Shown: positions 46,191 to 56,388, numbered from the stretch's first letter. The stretch is DNA of 64,000 bases from Croceivirga lutea (GCF_014235875.1 NZ_JACJUK010000004.1:310001-374000), one strand, 5' to 3'. The notes: a model not told the origin generated them from the letters alone. Numbers and translations: made by a program.

Positions 46191-47288
46191 GTGATGAAAA
46201 ATATCAAGACAACATTGTTATTGCTTTTAATGGTTCAATTATTGGTAAATGATGCTTATGCTCAAAAGCAGCCCATTACCCTTGTAGAACAAGGCAGTTT
46301 TACCGTGGGCGGTAGCGTTAAAACCAGCCCCGGTACTTTTGACCCAATTGCCCATGGGGCATTCAACCCTTCCAATCAGGCTACCGAAGGACAAACCTTG
46401 CATGGAGACCATGCCACTGTTTTTTATCAAATTCCTGATAGTTCAAAAAAATTACCCTTGGTTTTTTGGCATGGGTATGGACAGAGCATGCGTACTTGGC
46501 AAACGACCCCAGATGGCAGGGAGGGATTTCAAACACTATTTTTAAGGCGTAATTTCCCCATATACCTTATTGACCAGCCCCGTAGGGGATTATCAGGAAG
46601 GAGCACGGAACCTACTACGATTTCGGCAGCCACGGATGATCAGTTGTGGTTTGGGATATTTAGATTGGGAACGGGAAGCACATTTTATCCAGATGTTCAG
46701 TTTTCTGATGATCCAGAAGCGCTGAACCAGTTCTTTAGGCAAATTACCCCGGATACGGGACCGTTGAACATCAACCTCAACACAGAGGCGGTTTCCACGC
46801 TGTTCGATAAGATTGGACCAGGTGTTTTGGTCACCCATTCCCATAGTGGTGGCCAAGGTTGGTTGACGGCCTTAAAAAATGGGAACATAAAAGGCATTGC
46901 ATCCTATGAACCCGGTAGTAATTTTGTCTTTCCAGAAGGGGAAGTCCCTGAGACCATCCCCTATGTGGGAGGGGCATTAAGTGCGAGAGGCGTACCCATG
47001 ACAGAATTTAAACGATTGACGGAAATTCCCATTGTTATTTATTATGGGGATTATATACCCAACGAACCTGTAGCGCATCCTGGTCAGGAACAATGGCGAG
47101 CCGCCTTGCAAATGGCAAAGCTTTGGACGGCCACAGTGAATAAGCATGGGGGTGATGCCACCTTGGTACACCTTCCAGAAAAGGGTCTTAAGGGAAATAC
47201 CCATTTTCCAATGTCTGACCTGAACAATGAAAAGGTGGCCGTATTGTTAGCGGAATGGCTAAAAGAAAAAGGGTTGGATAAAAAATGA
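46191..47288 (+). CDS. Exported alpha/beta fold hydrolase
   Basis: A 365-residue protein with a signal peptide (cleavage near AYAQK). Features of the fold: LPLVFWHGYGQSMRTW (oxyanion region), FPIYLIDQPRRGLSG, the nucleophile elbow VTHSHSGGQGW with Ser, and THFPMSDLNN near the C-terminus holding the likely His. It resembles the bacterial alpha/beta hydrolase/esterase-318 type that act on esters or lactones. It is 36 bases downstream of the cupin gene and 4 bases before the monooxygenase-like gene. Confidence 0.88.
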   Translation: MMKNIKTTLLLLLMVQLLVNDAYAQKQPITLVEQGSFTVGGSVKTSPGTFDPIAHGAFNPSNQATEGQTLHGDHATVFYQIPDSSKKLPLVFWHGYGQSMRTWQTTPDGREGFQTLFLRRNFPIYLIDQPRRGLSGRSTEPTTISAATDDQLWFGIFRLGTGSTFYPDVQFSDDPEALNQFFRQITPDTGPLNINLNTEAVSTLFDKIGPGVLVTHSHSGGQGWLTALKNGNIKGIASYEPGSNFVFPEGEVPETIPYVGGALSARGVPMTEFKRLTEIPIVIYYGDYIPNEPVAHPGQEQWRAALQMAKLWTATVNKHGGDATLVHLPEKGLKGNTHFPMSDLNNEKVAVLLAEWLKEKGLDKK

Positions 47289-47292
47289 CACT

Positions 47293-47724
47293 ATGCTGAC
47301 TAAAAAATTGGGGCTGTTGTTGGTATTACTGCATCTGTCTTTAATTGGTTTCGGGCAAAGCGATGATGCCCTAAAAGCGGATACTGATCAAGGGAAAATG
47401 ATGGTTCGCATTGCGGAACTTGAAATTGGGACGGACTATTTGGATGAATATTTAGAGATACTGAATGAGGAATCGGAAGCATCACTTATGCTGGAGCCCG
47501 GGGTAATCTGTATTTACCCCATGTTTCAAAAGGAAAATCCTACACAGATACGACTTTTGGAAATTTATGCCAATCAGGAGGCTTACGAATCGCATTTGAA
47601 AACACCTCATTTTCAAAAGTACAAAACAACCACGGCAGAAATGGTAAAGGATTTAAAACTGATCGATATGGAAGCTATTGATCCTGAATCGATGTCTTTG
47701 GTTTTTAAAAAATGCAAGTTCTAG
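47293..47724 (+). CDS. Exported antibiotic-biosynthesis-monooxygenase-like (ABM) protein
   Basis: A 143-residue protein with a signal peptide (cleavage near FGQSD) followed by one ABM ferredoxin-like domain: MVRIAELEIGTDYLDEYLEILNEE, a PGVICIYPMF strand, and LLEIYANQEAYESHLKTPHFQKYK, the usual His-containing C-terminal part. ABM proteins act as cofactor-free monooxygenases on quinols or as heme-degrading enzymes, and many are uncharacterised. Export is unusual for the family. It is the last gene of the first module; the operator of module two follows after a relic. Confidence 0.87.
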   Translation: MLTKKLGLLLVLLHLSLIGFGQSDDALKADTDQGKMMVRIAELEIGTDYLDEYLEILNEESEASLMLEPGVICIYPMFQKENPTQIRLLEIYANQEAYESHLKTPHFQKYKTTTAEMVKDLKLIDMEAIDPESMSLVFKKCKF

Positions 47725-47761
47725 TTCGAAATGGGCGAATAACTTTGGATGCTGGAAACTA

Positions 47762-47932
47762 TTAGTTCAACATCCGATACTCCTGAGGGATATACTCCAC
47801 CATTTTCTTAAAAAGTCTTTTGAAATGCTGTGGATATTAAAAACCAAGATCGCATGTAATTTTATTTAACGATTTATCAAGGTCGGATATTTTTTGTTTC
47901 GCTACATGAATCAGGTTATCCTCAATGTTTTT
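47762..47932 (-). pseudogene. Relic of a second AraC regulator
   Basis: The minus strand reads KNIEDNLIHVAKQKISDL, then DKSLNKITCDLGF, a TAA, and YPQHFKRLFKKMVEYIP, then QEYRMLN and a stop. This matches the C-terminal helix-turn-helix of the intact regulator at 40912 (SLSEIAYELGFKYPQHFTRLFK). The in-frame TAA replaces the Lys codon of GFKYPQHF. Upstream of about 47932 the frame is lost. The remaining gap to 48111 shows no gene. Confidence 0.85.
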
Positions 47933-48114
47933 CTTTCATCTAACTTCCTTCTGTTAAATCATGTTCACCATTCAGTGGGTACCCTGTACCTAAATTTAAA
48001 TTCGGAACAATAATCATCGACCCATATCTAATCTTTTGTATTGGACATAGAAGAAAACTGTTGTTCGAATTTAGTTAATGCTTTGTGAACAAATGGTTTA
48101 TACCCCTGTAATCC

Positions 48115-48178
48115 GTAATAATGGTAGGTGAATCCGTAATTGTGGTAAGCCTATCCTATGAATTATACCATAGCTTTG
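48115..48178 (+). promoter_or_regulatory. Direct-repeat operator and -7 box, site II
   Basis: Half-sites GTAATAATGGTAGG (from 48115) and GTAATTGTGGTAAG (from 48136) are 21 bp apart; -7 box TAGCTTTG (48171-48178) starts 35 bp after the second. All spacings equal those of site I. A further GTAAT lies at 48108. The following gene starts at 48220, 41 bases after the box. Confidence 0.78.
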
Positions 48179-48219
48179 GAAAAGGTAATTTATAATTTAA
48201 AACAATTAAATAAAACAAA

Positions 48220-49065
48220 ATGAGAGCATTATTGATAGGCTTGTTTATAGGTGTGCTAAGCATATCTTCCTTTGCGCAAGAAGCTATTTTTCCTATGGGG
48301 GCAAAAGCGAAAAACGTACACCATACCGGTGATATTTGGCTTACGCATGTTGTAGATGCTGATGAAACTTTTAAACATAACGTAGCACAAGCGGTTTCAG
48401 CACCTGGAGCATTTCTTAACTGGCATTTACATCCAGATGGCCAACAATTGTTGATCACTAACGGAGTAGGTTTTTATCAAGAAAGAGGAAAGGAAGTACA
48501 AGTAATGCGAGCTGGTGATGTAATCAAATGCCTTCCCAACGTAGAACATTGGCATGGTGCCACTCCTAAAAGTGCAGTAACCTATTTGGCGATAGGCGGG
48601 CCAACACCTACCGAATGGACAGACGAACTTAGTGCTGAGGATTATAACAACATACCGCTTCCTGAAATTAACAATTCAAGTCTTGAAAATGAGATCAAGG
48701 AACTTTCCAAGGCCAAATGGAAATGGATGGCCGATAAGGATGTGGACAAGTTGGCCAATTTGTTTCATGACAAATCAAGGTTTGTACACATGAGCGGCTC
48801 CTGGAAAAAGGACAGGGAATTGGAAATCATCGAGACGGGAAGCATTTGGTATAAAAATGCCGATGTACAAGATGTGGTCGTGGAAACTTTTGATGATGAT
48901 ACTGTGGTACTTTGGAACAGAATAACACTTACGGCCCATGTTCGGGGAAATGATGTAACTACTGAATTTACGGTCACCGAATTCTATAAAAAAGAAGGCG
49001 ACGATTGGAAATTATTGGACCTCACCTTTAGTAGCGTTCGTGATACCCATGAAATTGCACATTAA
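48220..49065 (+). CDS. Exported cupin / NTF2-like (DUF4440) fusion protein
   Basis: A 281-residue protein with a signal peptide (cleavage near SFAQE). Residues about 25-145 are a cupin with NWHLHPDGQQ and NVEHWHGAT. Residues about 155-275 are an NTF2/SnoaL-like domain of DUF4440 type (ELSKAKWKWMADKDVDKL ... FHDKSRFVHMSG). The two halves match two neighbours: the cupin lipoprotein at 45663 and the stand-alone NTF2-like protein at 49092. NTF2-like proteins act as cyclases, isomerases or binding proteins; the reaction is unknown. First gene of the second module, with its own operator. Confidence 0.9.
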   Translation: MRALLIGLFIGVLSISSFAQEAIFPMGAKAKNVHHTGDIWLTHVVDADETFKHNVAQAVSAPGAFLNWHLHPDGQQLLITNGVGFYQERGKEVQVMRAGDVIKCLPNVEHWHGATPKSAVTYLAIGGPTPTEWTDELSAEDYNNIPLPEINNSSLENEIKELSKAKWKWMADKDVDKLANLFHDKSRFVHMSGSWKKDRELEIIETGSIWYKNADVQDVVVETFDDDTVVLWNRITLTAHVRGNDVTTEFTVTEFYKKEGDDWKLLDLTFSSVRDTHEIAH

Positions 49066-49091
49066 TACTTCAGAACTAATAATTTATAAAA

Positions 49092-49538
49092 ATGAACAAA
49101 AAAATAATACTAAGTCTATTGGTCATGCTCATCACAGGACAAGTCGCCCTTGCCCAATCGACTGATTTAGAAAAGGAAATCAGAGAGCTGTCCACCCAAA
49201 AATGGCAATGGATGGCCGAGAAGGATGCCGATAAATTGGAAGACCTTTTTCATGACAAGGCCAAGTTCGTCCACATGGGCGGCACGTGGGGAAAGGACCG
49301 CGAAGTAGAAATCATTAGAGGTGGGTTCATCCACTATAAAAAAGCCGATGTCCATGAAGTAATGGTCGAAGTCTTGAATGATAATACCGTTATACTTTGG
49401 AACCAAATTACACTGTTGGCAGTAGTCGGCAGCAATGAAGTGACCAATCCCTTCATGGTAACAGAGGTCTATGTAAAAGAAAATAACAATTGGAAATTGG
49501 CCGATTTGACCTTTAGCAAAACAATGACAAGGGAATAA
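49092..49538 (+). CDS. Exported NTF2-like (DUF4440) protein
   Basis: A 148-residue protein with a signal peptide (cleavage near ALAQS). The single NTF2-like domain begins LEKEIRELSTQKWQWMAEKD and contains FHDKAKFVHMGGTW, closely similar to the second half of the preceding fusion gene, including the WKLADLTFSKT end. It would form a homodimer or pair with the fused domain; the function is unknown. It follows the fusion gene by 26 bases. Confidence 0.9.
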   Translation: MNKKIILSLLVMLITGQVALAQSTDLEKEIRELSTQKWQWMAEKDADKLEDLFHDKAKFVHMGGTWGKDREVEIIRGGFIHYKKADVHEVMVEVLNDNTVILWNQITLLAVVGSNEVTNPFMVTEVYVKENNNWKLADLTFSKTMTRE

Positions 49539-49568
49539 CTTGAACAACGTAATTTAATATACACAAAA

Positions 49569-51188
49569 ATGAAAAAATACATTTTAGGATTGGTGGTACT
49601 TCTTGGAGTTACTATTTCCGCGCAAGAAAGTACACCCAAAGTAAAGACCGAATTAGGAGTAATTCGAGGCGTCCAGGAAGATGGTGTTGATAGCTTTAAA
49701 GGAATACCCTTCGCTGCTCCTCCAGTTGGTGAGTTCCGTTGGAGAGCCCCTCAACCATTATCCCCTTGGGAAGGTGAATTGGATGCTACGGAGTACGGTG
49801 CAAACTGCGCACAGTCCGGATGGGGCGGTGCCCCGGGAACCATTAGTGAAGGTTCATCCGAAGATTGCCTGTACCTGAATGTGTGGAAACCCGCTGATGT
49901 AAATTCGGGTGCGAACCTGCCGGTCATGGTTTGGATTCATGGTGGAGGCTTTGTTGGAGGAAGTGGTTCCGGAGCTGGAATCGCGGGTGATGAATTTGCG
50001 AAGAAGGGAGTGGTTTTAATCACCATTAATTACCGTTTGGGGCGTTTGGGCCATTTTGCATTTCCTGCTTTAAGTGCAGAACATCCTGAAGAACACAAGG
50101 GTAGCTATGCTTATATGGATCAGATTGCGGCACTTCAGTGGGTACAAAAGAACATTGCTGCCTTTGGCGGAAATCCAGATAATGTGACAATTTTTGGTTT
50201 TTCTGCCGGAGGGGTTTCCGTACATTCTTTGATGACCATTCCAGATGCGAAGGGACTTTTCCATAAGGCCATTAGCGAATCTGGAGGCGCCCGTGACGGA
50301 GTACTTACCGGAAGACCGATTAGAGAGGAAAATGCTTCCCCTTTTTATCCCGTTTCCGCGGAGACCATCGGTATCAATTTTGCTAAAAAACATGGCATAG
50401 ATGGTACCGATGCCGATGCCTTGGCCAAGCTGCGTGCATTGCCTGTAGAAGAAATTGTGGATAGCGGTCAAGAAACGGATGGTGAAGGAGGCCCTAGAAT
50501 CTATTCAGGACCAATATTGGATGGCAAATTAGTAACGGAAACTGCCGAAAGTGCCTACAACGCTGGTAGACAAATGCAAATACCGTTGATGATCGGATCT
50601 AACAGCGCCGAAATTGGGGGTGGCTTTGTCAACAACAGTAAGACAAAAGAAGAACTGTTTTCACTTTTTGGCGATTTTAAGGAAGAAGCGAAGGCTGCCT
50701 ATGATCCTGATGGTACCAAAGATTTTGAAGAGGTGATTACCAAGTTCAATACCGATTGGGTGTGGGGAGAACCGGGACGTTTTGCCGCTAGGGCTTTTGC
50801 GGAGAAAGGGGAACCCACGTTTATTTATCATTTTGGTTTTGTACCCGAACCTATGAAAGAAAGAATGAAATACGGTGCCGGCCATGGTTCCGAAGTTGGC
50901 TATGTGTTTAATAATCTTGATGCACGTTGGGGTAATCCAGAGACAACTCCTGAAGATAAAAAAGTGGCGGAAATCATGAATGGGTACTGGGTAAATTTCG
51001 CCAAGACCGGAAACCCGAATGGAGATGGATTACCAAACTGGCCAGTCTATACTAAAAATGCAGGTGAAATTATGGATATACAGTTAGATGGTGAAGCCGT
51101 TGGAAAACCAGATCCAAGAAAAGCAAGATTGGATGTCGTTGAAAAGGGGGTTAAACTCAGAAACGAATTACAATCACGAGGAATTTAG
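49569..51188 (+). CDS. Exported carboxylesterase (type B family)
   Basis: A 539-residue alpha/beta hydrolase with a signal peptide (cleavage near ISAQES). Motifs: FKGIPFAAPPVGEFRWRAP, SEDCLYLNVWKP, the oxyanion hole IHGGGFVGG, the nucleophile elbow FGFSAGGVSV, and GAGHGSEVGYVF with the catalytic His. Catalyses hydrolysis of carboxylic esters in the periplasm. It is a distant paralogue of the gene at 38385. It sits 30 bases after the NTF2-like gene and 44 before the Tat-exported reductase, so an ester-cleaving first step of the pathway is plausible. Confidence 0.93.
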   Translation: MKKYILGLVVLLGVTISAQESTPKVKTELGVIRGVQEDGVDSFKGIPFAAPPVGEFRWRAPQPLSPWEGELDATEYGANCAQSGWGGAPGTISEGSSEDCLYLNVWKPADVNSGANLPVMVWIHGGGFVGGSGSGAGIAGDEFAKKGVVLITINYRLGRLGHFAFPALSAEHPEEHKGSYAYMDQIAALQWVQKNIAAFGGNPDNVTIFGFSAGGVSVHSLMTIPDAKGLFHKAISESGGARDGVLTGRPIREENASPFYPVSAETIGINFAKKHGIDGTDADALAKLRALPVEEIVDSGQETDGEGGPRIYSGPILDGKLVTETAESAYNAGRQMQIPLMIGSNSAEIGGGFVNNSKTKEELFSLFGDFKEEAKAAYDPDGTKDFEEVITKFNTDWVWGEPGRFAARAFAEKGEPTFIYHFGFVPEPMKERMKYGAGHGSEVGYVFNNLDARWGNPETTPEDKKVAEIMNGYWVNFAKTGNPNGDGLPNWPVYTKNAGEIMDIQLDGEAVGKPDPRKARLDVVEKGVKLRNELQSRGI

Positions 51189-51220
51189 CCCATTTATTGG
51201 GTTTTAAAATATTACGATAA

Positions 51221-52357
<1,137 letters not shown>

Positions 52358-52398
52358 AAGAATACGTCAAAAAAACTGTAGTTATCGATATTGAAAAT

Positions 52399-52782
52399 AT
52401 GGATTCGTCCCTCTCAACAAATCAAAAAACCTATATTCAAATAGCCCAAAATTTTTTGATGCAACTGAGCGGACAATTCCCCATTACAGAGGACACACAA
52501 CCCATAAAGTTGCGCAAAGCCTCAGATTTTGCGGATATTTTAAATATTCATGTAAATCACTTGAATAGGTCCGTCAAGTTGTATACTGGAAAAACGACTA
52601 CCCAAAATATAAATGAACGTTTTATTCAGGAAGCAAGGGCATTGGTCAAAAGAAATGACTGGTCAATTACTACCATAGCTACAGTCTTAGGATTTAGGGA
52701 AGTAAATCATTTTAGCACCTTTTTTAAAAAACATGTAGGACATACGCCAACAGATTTCAGAAAATTGAAAATTAAAAAATGA
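52399..52782 (+). CDS. Short AraC-type helix-turn-helix protein
   Basis: I take ATG 52399 as the start; the frame is open further upstream but only as a shadow of the reductase gene. The 127 residues contain only the C-terminal double helix-turn-helix of AraC regulators (ADILNIHVNHLNRSVKLYTG and ITTIATVLGFREVNHFSTFF, ending HVGHTPTDFRK) with a short lead and no sensor domain. It could be a true minimal regulator or an N-terminally lost one. Its end overlaps the flavodoxin start by 4 bases (ATGA), so it is translated with the operon. Confidence 0.82.
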   Translation: MDSSLSTNQKTYIQIAQNFLMQLSGQFPITEDTQPIKLRKASDFADILNIHVNHLNRSVKLYTGKTTTQNINERFIQEARALVKRNDWSITTIATVLGFREVNHFSTFFKKHVGHTPTDFRKLKIKK

Positions 52783-53381
52783 TAATATCTCGTTTACTAT
52801 TTATTATTTTCTTGGTATCCGGATGGTGTAGTGCCCAAGGGTACGAGAATAAAGCGGACAACATATTGATTGTCTATTTATCAAGAACAAACAATACTAA
52901 GGTTGTGGCCGAAATGATCCATGAAAATTTGGGCGGTGATCTGGTGGCACTGGAATTAAAAAATCCTTATCCGCAAAACTACAAGTCGATTGTGGAACAA
53001 GTGGCAGAAGAAAATCGTACCGGGTTTCTTCCGCCCCTAAAAACACAGATAAATATGGACAAGTATGATACCGTTTTTTTAGGCTTCCCCACATGGGGAA
53101 TGCAACTGCCTCCACCAATTAAAAGCTTTTTGACCCGGCACGACCTTAAGGATAAAACGGTCATTCCTTTTAACACCAATGCTGGGTACGGTATTGGCAG
53201 TACCTTTCGAACGGTGGAAAGCCTTTGCTCCGATTGCAACATTTTAGAAGGGTTTGCGGTAACCGGGGGTATTGAGAGAGATGGAATTTACTTGGCCATA
53301 AAAGGGAACCGTAAAGTAGAAGTGAAGGAATTACTTGTGGAATGGCTTGAAAAGCTTAAACCACTGACTATCAAAAACTAA
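52779..53381 (+). CDS. Exported flavodoxin-like protein
   Basis: A 200-residue flavodoxin-fold protein with a signal peptide (MIISRLLFIIFLVSGWCSAQ). The FMN phosphate loop reads YLSRTNNTKVVAEMI, a variant of the S/T-x-T-G-x-T loop; the second FMN loop is FPTWGMQLPPPIKSFL, and NTNAGYGIG is the third. Flavodoxins are normally cytoplasmic electron carriers, so a periplasmic one is odd. It could serve as a redox partner for the exported reductase or the molybdenum hydroxylase just downstream, but this is a guess from proximity. Confidence 0.87.
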   Translation: MIISRLLFIIFLVSGWCSAQGYENKADNILIVYLSRTNNTKVVAEMIHENLGGDLVALELKNPYPQNYKSIVEQVAEENRTGFLPPLKTQINMDKYDTVFLGFPTWGMQLPPPIKSFLTRHDLKDKTVIPFNTNAGYGIGSTFRTVESLCSDCNILEGFAVTGGIERDGIYLAIKGNRKVEVKELLVEWLEKLKPLTIKN

Positions 53382-53477
53382 AAACAATTAAGATTTTGAC
53401 TAAGTAGGTAAAAACTGTTTGAATTTCGTAAGCAACACCCAATATATAATCTTTATTTTTAAGTAAATTTTTTAAAA

Positions 53478-53942
53478 ATGGCAATATTCAACTTAAACAT
53501 CAACGGAGAAACGAAAGAAGTCGACGTTGACCCGGCAACACCTATGCTTTGGGTGCTAAGAGACCATATTAAATTGGTAGGTACTAAATATGGTTGCGGT
53601 ATTGCTCAATGTGGTGCCTGTACGGTGCATTTAGGTGACAATGCGGTACGTTCTTGCCAATTACCTGTTTCGGCTGTTGGGGAGCAAAAAATCACGACCA
53701 TTGAAGGACTGTCGGAACATGGTGATCACCCTGTACAAAAAGCTTGGCTGGAAATCGATGTACCCCAATGCGGATATTGCCAGGCAGGGCAGATAATGTC
53801 GGCCTCGGCCTTGTTAAAAAGGAATCCCAATCCGTCGGACGAAGAAATTGAAAGCGCTATGAACGGGAATATCTGTAGGTGTGGTACATACACGCGAATC
53901 AAAAAAGCAATAAAAACAGCCGCTAGTTCGGAAAACGTTTAA
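53478..53942 (+). CDS. (2Fe-2S) subunit of molybdenum hydroxylase (IorA-like)
   Basis: A 154-residue protein with both iron-sulphur clusters of the xanthine-oxidase family: Cys40, Cys45, Cys48 and Cys60 (plant-ferredoxin type, [11 protein letters not shown]) and Cys98, Cys101, Cys133 and Cys135 (CGYCQAG, CRCG). The size fits isoquinoline 1-oxidoreductase alpha and aldehyde dehydrogenase small subunits. It has no signal peptide; such subunits are exported by riding with the Tat-carrying large subunit, which follows after 16 bases. Confidence 0.94.
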   Translation: MAIFNLNINGETKEVDVDPATPMLWVLRDHIKLVGTKYGCGIAQCGACTVHLGDNAVRSCQLPVSAVGEQKITTIEGLSEHGDHPVQKAWLEIDVPQCGYCQAGQIMSASALLKRNPNPSDEEIESAMNGNICRCGTYTRIKKAIKTAASSENV

Positions 53943-53958
53943 TCAAAAAAATTAGGAG

Positions 53959-56217
53959 ATGACAAAGCTAAAGACGCATATGGGACGTAGGGCCTTTATC
54001 AAGAATACAAGTTTGGCAAGTGGCGGTTTGGTACTTGGCTTTAGTATTTTAAACTCCTGCAAATCTGAGCAGGCAAAAGAGATGGCGGTTAGGGAAATGC
54101 CCAAAGAATGGTTCGAGATGAATTCGTATTTGAAAATTGGGGATAACGGGGTTGTAACCATTTATACGCCCAATCCGGAATTCGGTCAGAATATCAGGAC
54201 ATCTATGCCCATGTTGGTAGCAGAAGAGTTAGATGTAGATTGGAAAAATGTACTGGTTGAACAGGCGCCCTATCATGCGGACAAATATGGATTTCAATTT
54301 ACGGGGGGCAGTAGGGGAATAAGTGCCCGATGGGAACCGCTTAGAATGGCCGGAGCAACCGCAAGGCAGATGTTGATAGCGGCGGCGGCAGAAACCTGGC
54401 AGGTACCCAAGGAAGAGGTTACCGCAGAAGCAGGAGTTTTGCAACATGCAGCCACTAAAAAATCGGCCGGTTACGGAGAAATGGCTTCAGTTGCAGCAAC
54501 ACTTACCGTACCCGAAGAAGTACAACTAAAAGAGGTAAAGGATTTTAAACTGGTCAGCCGTTCGCAAAAAAATGTAGATGCAAAAAGCATTGTAACCGGT
54601 AGGCCTTTATTTGGCATGGATATTCAAGAGGAAGGAATGTTGATCGCCATGATCGAACATCCACCAGCTTTTGGTTTGACCTTAAAATCAGTGGATGGTG
54701 AAGCGGCCAAAGCTATGCCTGGAATCAAGGATGTGGTTACGATCAAGAGTTTTAAGGACGGATATGAAAAAGGCGGTTTCGACACCAACGCTTTTCCTGA
54801 ATTGGTTGCGATAGTGGGCAACTCTACTTGGGAGGTGATGCAAGCTAAAAAGAAATTAAAAGTTGAATGGCAACCCATTACCGCCTATTCGGAAACAATC
54901 GCTGGGTTTGGTGGAAAACAAACGATTAACATACCCGCAGGACTGGAATCTACCACGACCCATAAATCAAAAATGGAAGCACTTGCTGCAAAACCGGGAA
55001 AAGTTGTCCGAAAAGATGGAAATCCAGAAGTAGCCTTCAAAAATGCAACAAAAATTTTGGAAAGAAGTTACTCGGCGCCTTTTCTTGCTCATAATAACAT
55101 GGAGCCCTTGAATGCTTTTGCCCATGTAGCAGGCGATAAGGCGAAAATTGCAGCACCAATACAGATTCCGTCTTTTATCATCCCTACAATTGCTAGTAGT
55201 CTGGGAATACCGAAAGAGAATATTGAGATGGACCTTCCAAGAATGGGCGGTGGTTTTGGCCGCAAGGCCTATGCCCACTTTGTGGTGGAAGCGGCTTTGA
55301 TTTCACAAAAAGTCAATGCACCTATCAAGTTAGTATATAGCCGTGAAGACGATATGACCAATGGTATTTATCGCCCAACGTATCACGCAACCTATCGCGC
55401 GGCTTTTGATGAAAACAATAATTTAACGGCATTACATGTGAAGGCTGGCGGAGTGCCGGAGAGTCCATTGTTCGCCAATCGTTTTCCGGCAGGGGCCATT
55501 GATAATTATATGGCAGAAGAGTGGACCATTGATTCCAACATTTCCATAGGTGCCTTTAGAGCTCCACGATCTAATTTTATGGCCGGTGCCGAACAAGCGT
55601 TCTTGGATGAAGTTGCTGAAACCATGGGCAAGGACGCCATTCAATTTCGCTTGGACCTGCTAAAACGCGCCAAGGAAAATCCTGTAGGCGAACGGAATGA
55701 TTATGATGCTGATAGGTACGCCGGAGTCCTGGAATTGGTTCGTGAAAAATCGGCTTGGAAAGAAAATGATGCAACGAAACATCGAGGAGTGTCGGCCTAT
55801 TTTTGCCATAACTCCTATGCGGCGCATGTACTGGATTTAAAGATGGAGAACGGTAAACCCGTAGTAGAAAAAGTAGTTTGTGCCATTGATTGTGGAGTGG
55901 TGGTAAATCCTGATGCAGCAACAAACATGGCCGAGGGAGCCATTACCGATGGTATTGGTAACGCCTTTTATGGGGAATTGACCTTTCAGGATGGGGTGCC
56001 ACAGAAAAACAATTTCCACCAATATCAAATGATCCGCATGAAAGAGGCACCGAAAGAAATCGACGTACATTTTGTGCAGAATAAAATTGACCCAACAGGT
56101 ATGGGTGAGCCTCCGTTTCCCCCTGTTTTCGGTGCGGTAGCCAATGCCTTATATAAAGCCACGGGGCAACGGCATTATAGTCAGCCATTTATAACAAAAA
56201 AGGAAGTAGTAGGATAA
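53959..56217 (+). CDS. Molybdopterin-binding subunit of exported hydroxylase (IorB-like)
   Basis: A 752-residue large subunit of the xanthine dehydrogenase/IorB family. A twin-arginine signal (GRRAFIKNTSLASGG) ends in a lipobox-like LNSC, so it is a Tat substrate and probably a lipoprotein. Visible motifs: PHMGGGFGRK-type RMGGGFGRKAYAHF, MEPLNAFAHV, SIGAFRAPRSNF and VVCAIDCGVVVNPD, and a C-terminal GEPPFPPVFGAVANA with the active-site Glu-type pattern of the family. It would hydroxylate an aldehyde or N-heterocycle. The usual cytochrome c partner and XdhC-type maturase are not in the window. Confidence 0.93.
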   Translation: MTKLKTHMGRRAFIKNTSLASGGLVLGFSILNSCKSEQAKEMAVREMPKEWFEMNSYLKIGDNGVVTIYTPNPEFGQNIRTSMPMLVAEELDVDWKNVLVEQAPYHADKYGFQFTGGSRGISARWEPLRMAGATARQMLIAAAAETWQVPKEEVTAEAGVLQHAATKKSAGYGEMASVAATLTVPEEVQLKEVKDFKLVSRSQKNVDAKSIVTGRPLFGMDIQEEGMLIAMIEHPPAFGLTLKSVDGEAAKAMPGIKDVVTIKSFKDGYEKGGFDTNAFPELVAIVGNSTWEVMQAKKKLKVEWQPITAYSETIAGFGGKQTINIPAGLESTTTHKSKMEALAAKPGKVVRKDGNPEVAFKNATKILERSYSAPFLAHNNMEPLNAFAHVAGDKAKIAAPIQIPSFIIPTIASSLGIPKENIEMDLPRMGGGFGRKAYAHFVVEAALISQKVNAPIKLVYSREDDMTNGIYRPTYHATYRAAFDENNNLTALHVKAGGVPESPLFANRFPAGAIDNYMAEEWTIDSNISIGAFRAPRSNFMAGAEQAFLDEVAETMGKDAIQFRLDLLKRAKENPVGERNDYDADRYAGVLELVREKSAWKENDATKHRGVSAYFCHNSYAAHVLDLKMENGKPVVEKVVCAIDCGVVVNPDAATNMAEGAITDGIGNAFYGELTFQDGVPQKNNFHQYQMIRMKEAPKEIDVHFVQNKIDPTGMGEPPFPPVFGAVANALYKATGQRHYSQPFITKKEVVG

Positions 56218-56352
56218 TGGGATTATATCACATGTAGAAGAGGGTGACCCTTTAAAAACGGCGATTGTAAGGCGTTCATTTATTTGCGGATTCATATTTA
56301 AAAAAATGGTCTTAAGAATTGAACCTTTTACAGGATTTTACCGATTTCCTGG

Positions 56353-56388
56353 ATCTGTTCTTTTTAACGGCCGTTTAAAAGAACAGAT
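56353..56388. terminator. Near-perfect 36-bp palindrome between convergent genes
   Basis: The left arm ATCTGTTCTTTTTAACGG and the right arm CCGTTTAAAAGAACAGAT are reverse complements apart from one symmetric mismatch, centred on CGGCCG. It lies between the convergent hydroxylase and ROK genes and could terminate both. The rest of 56218-56435 shows no gene. Confidence 0.7.
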
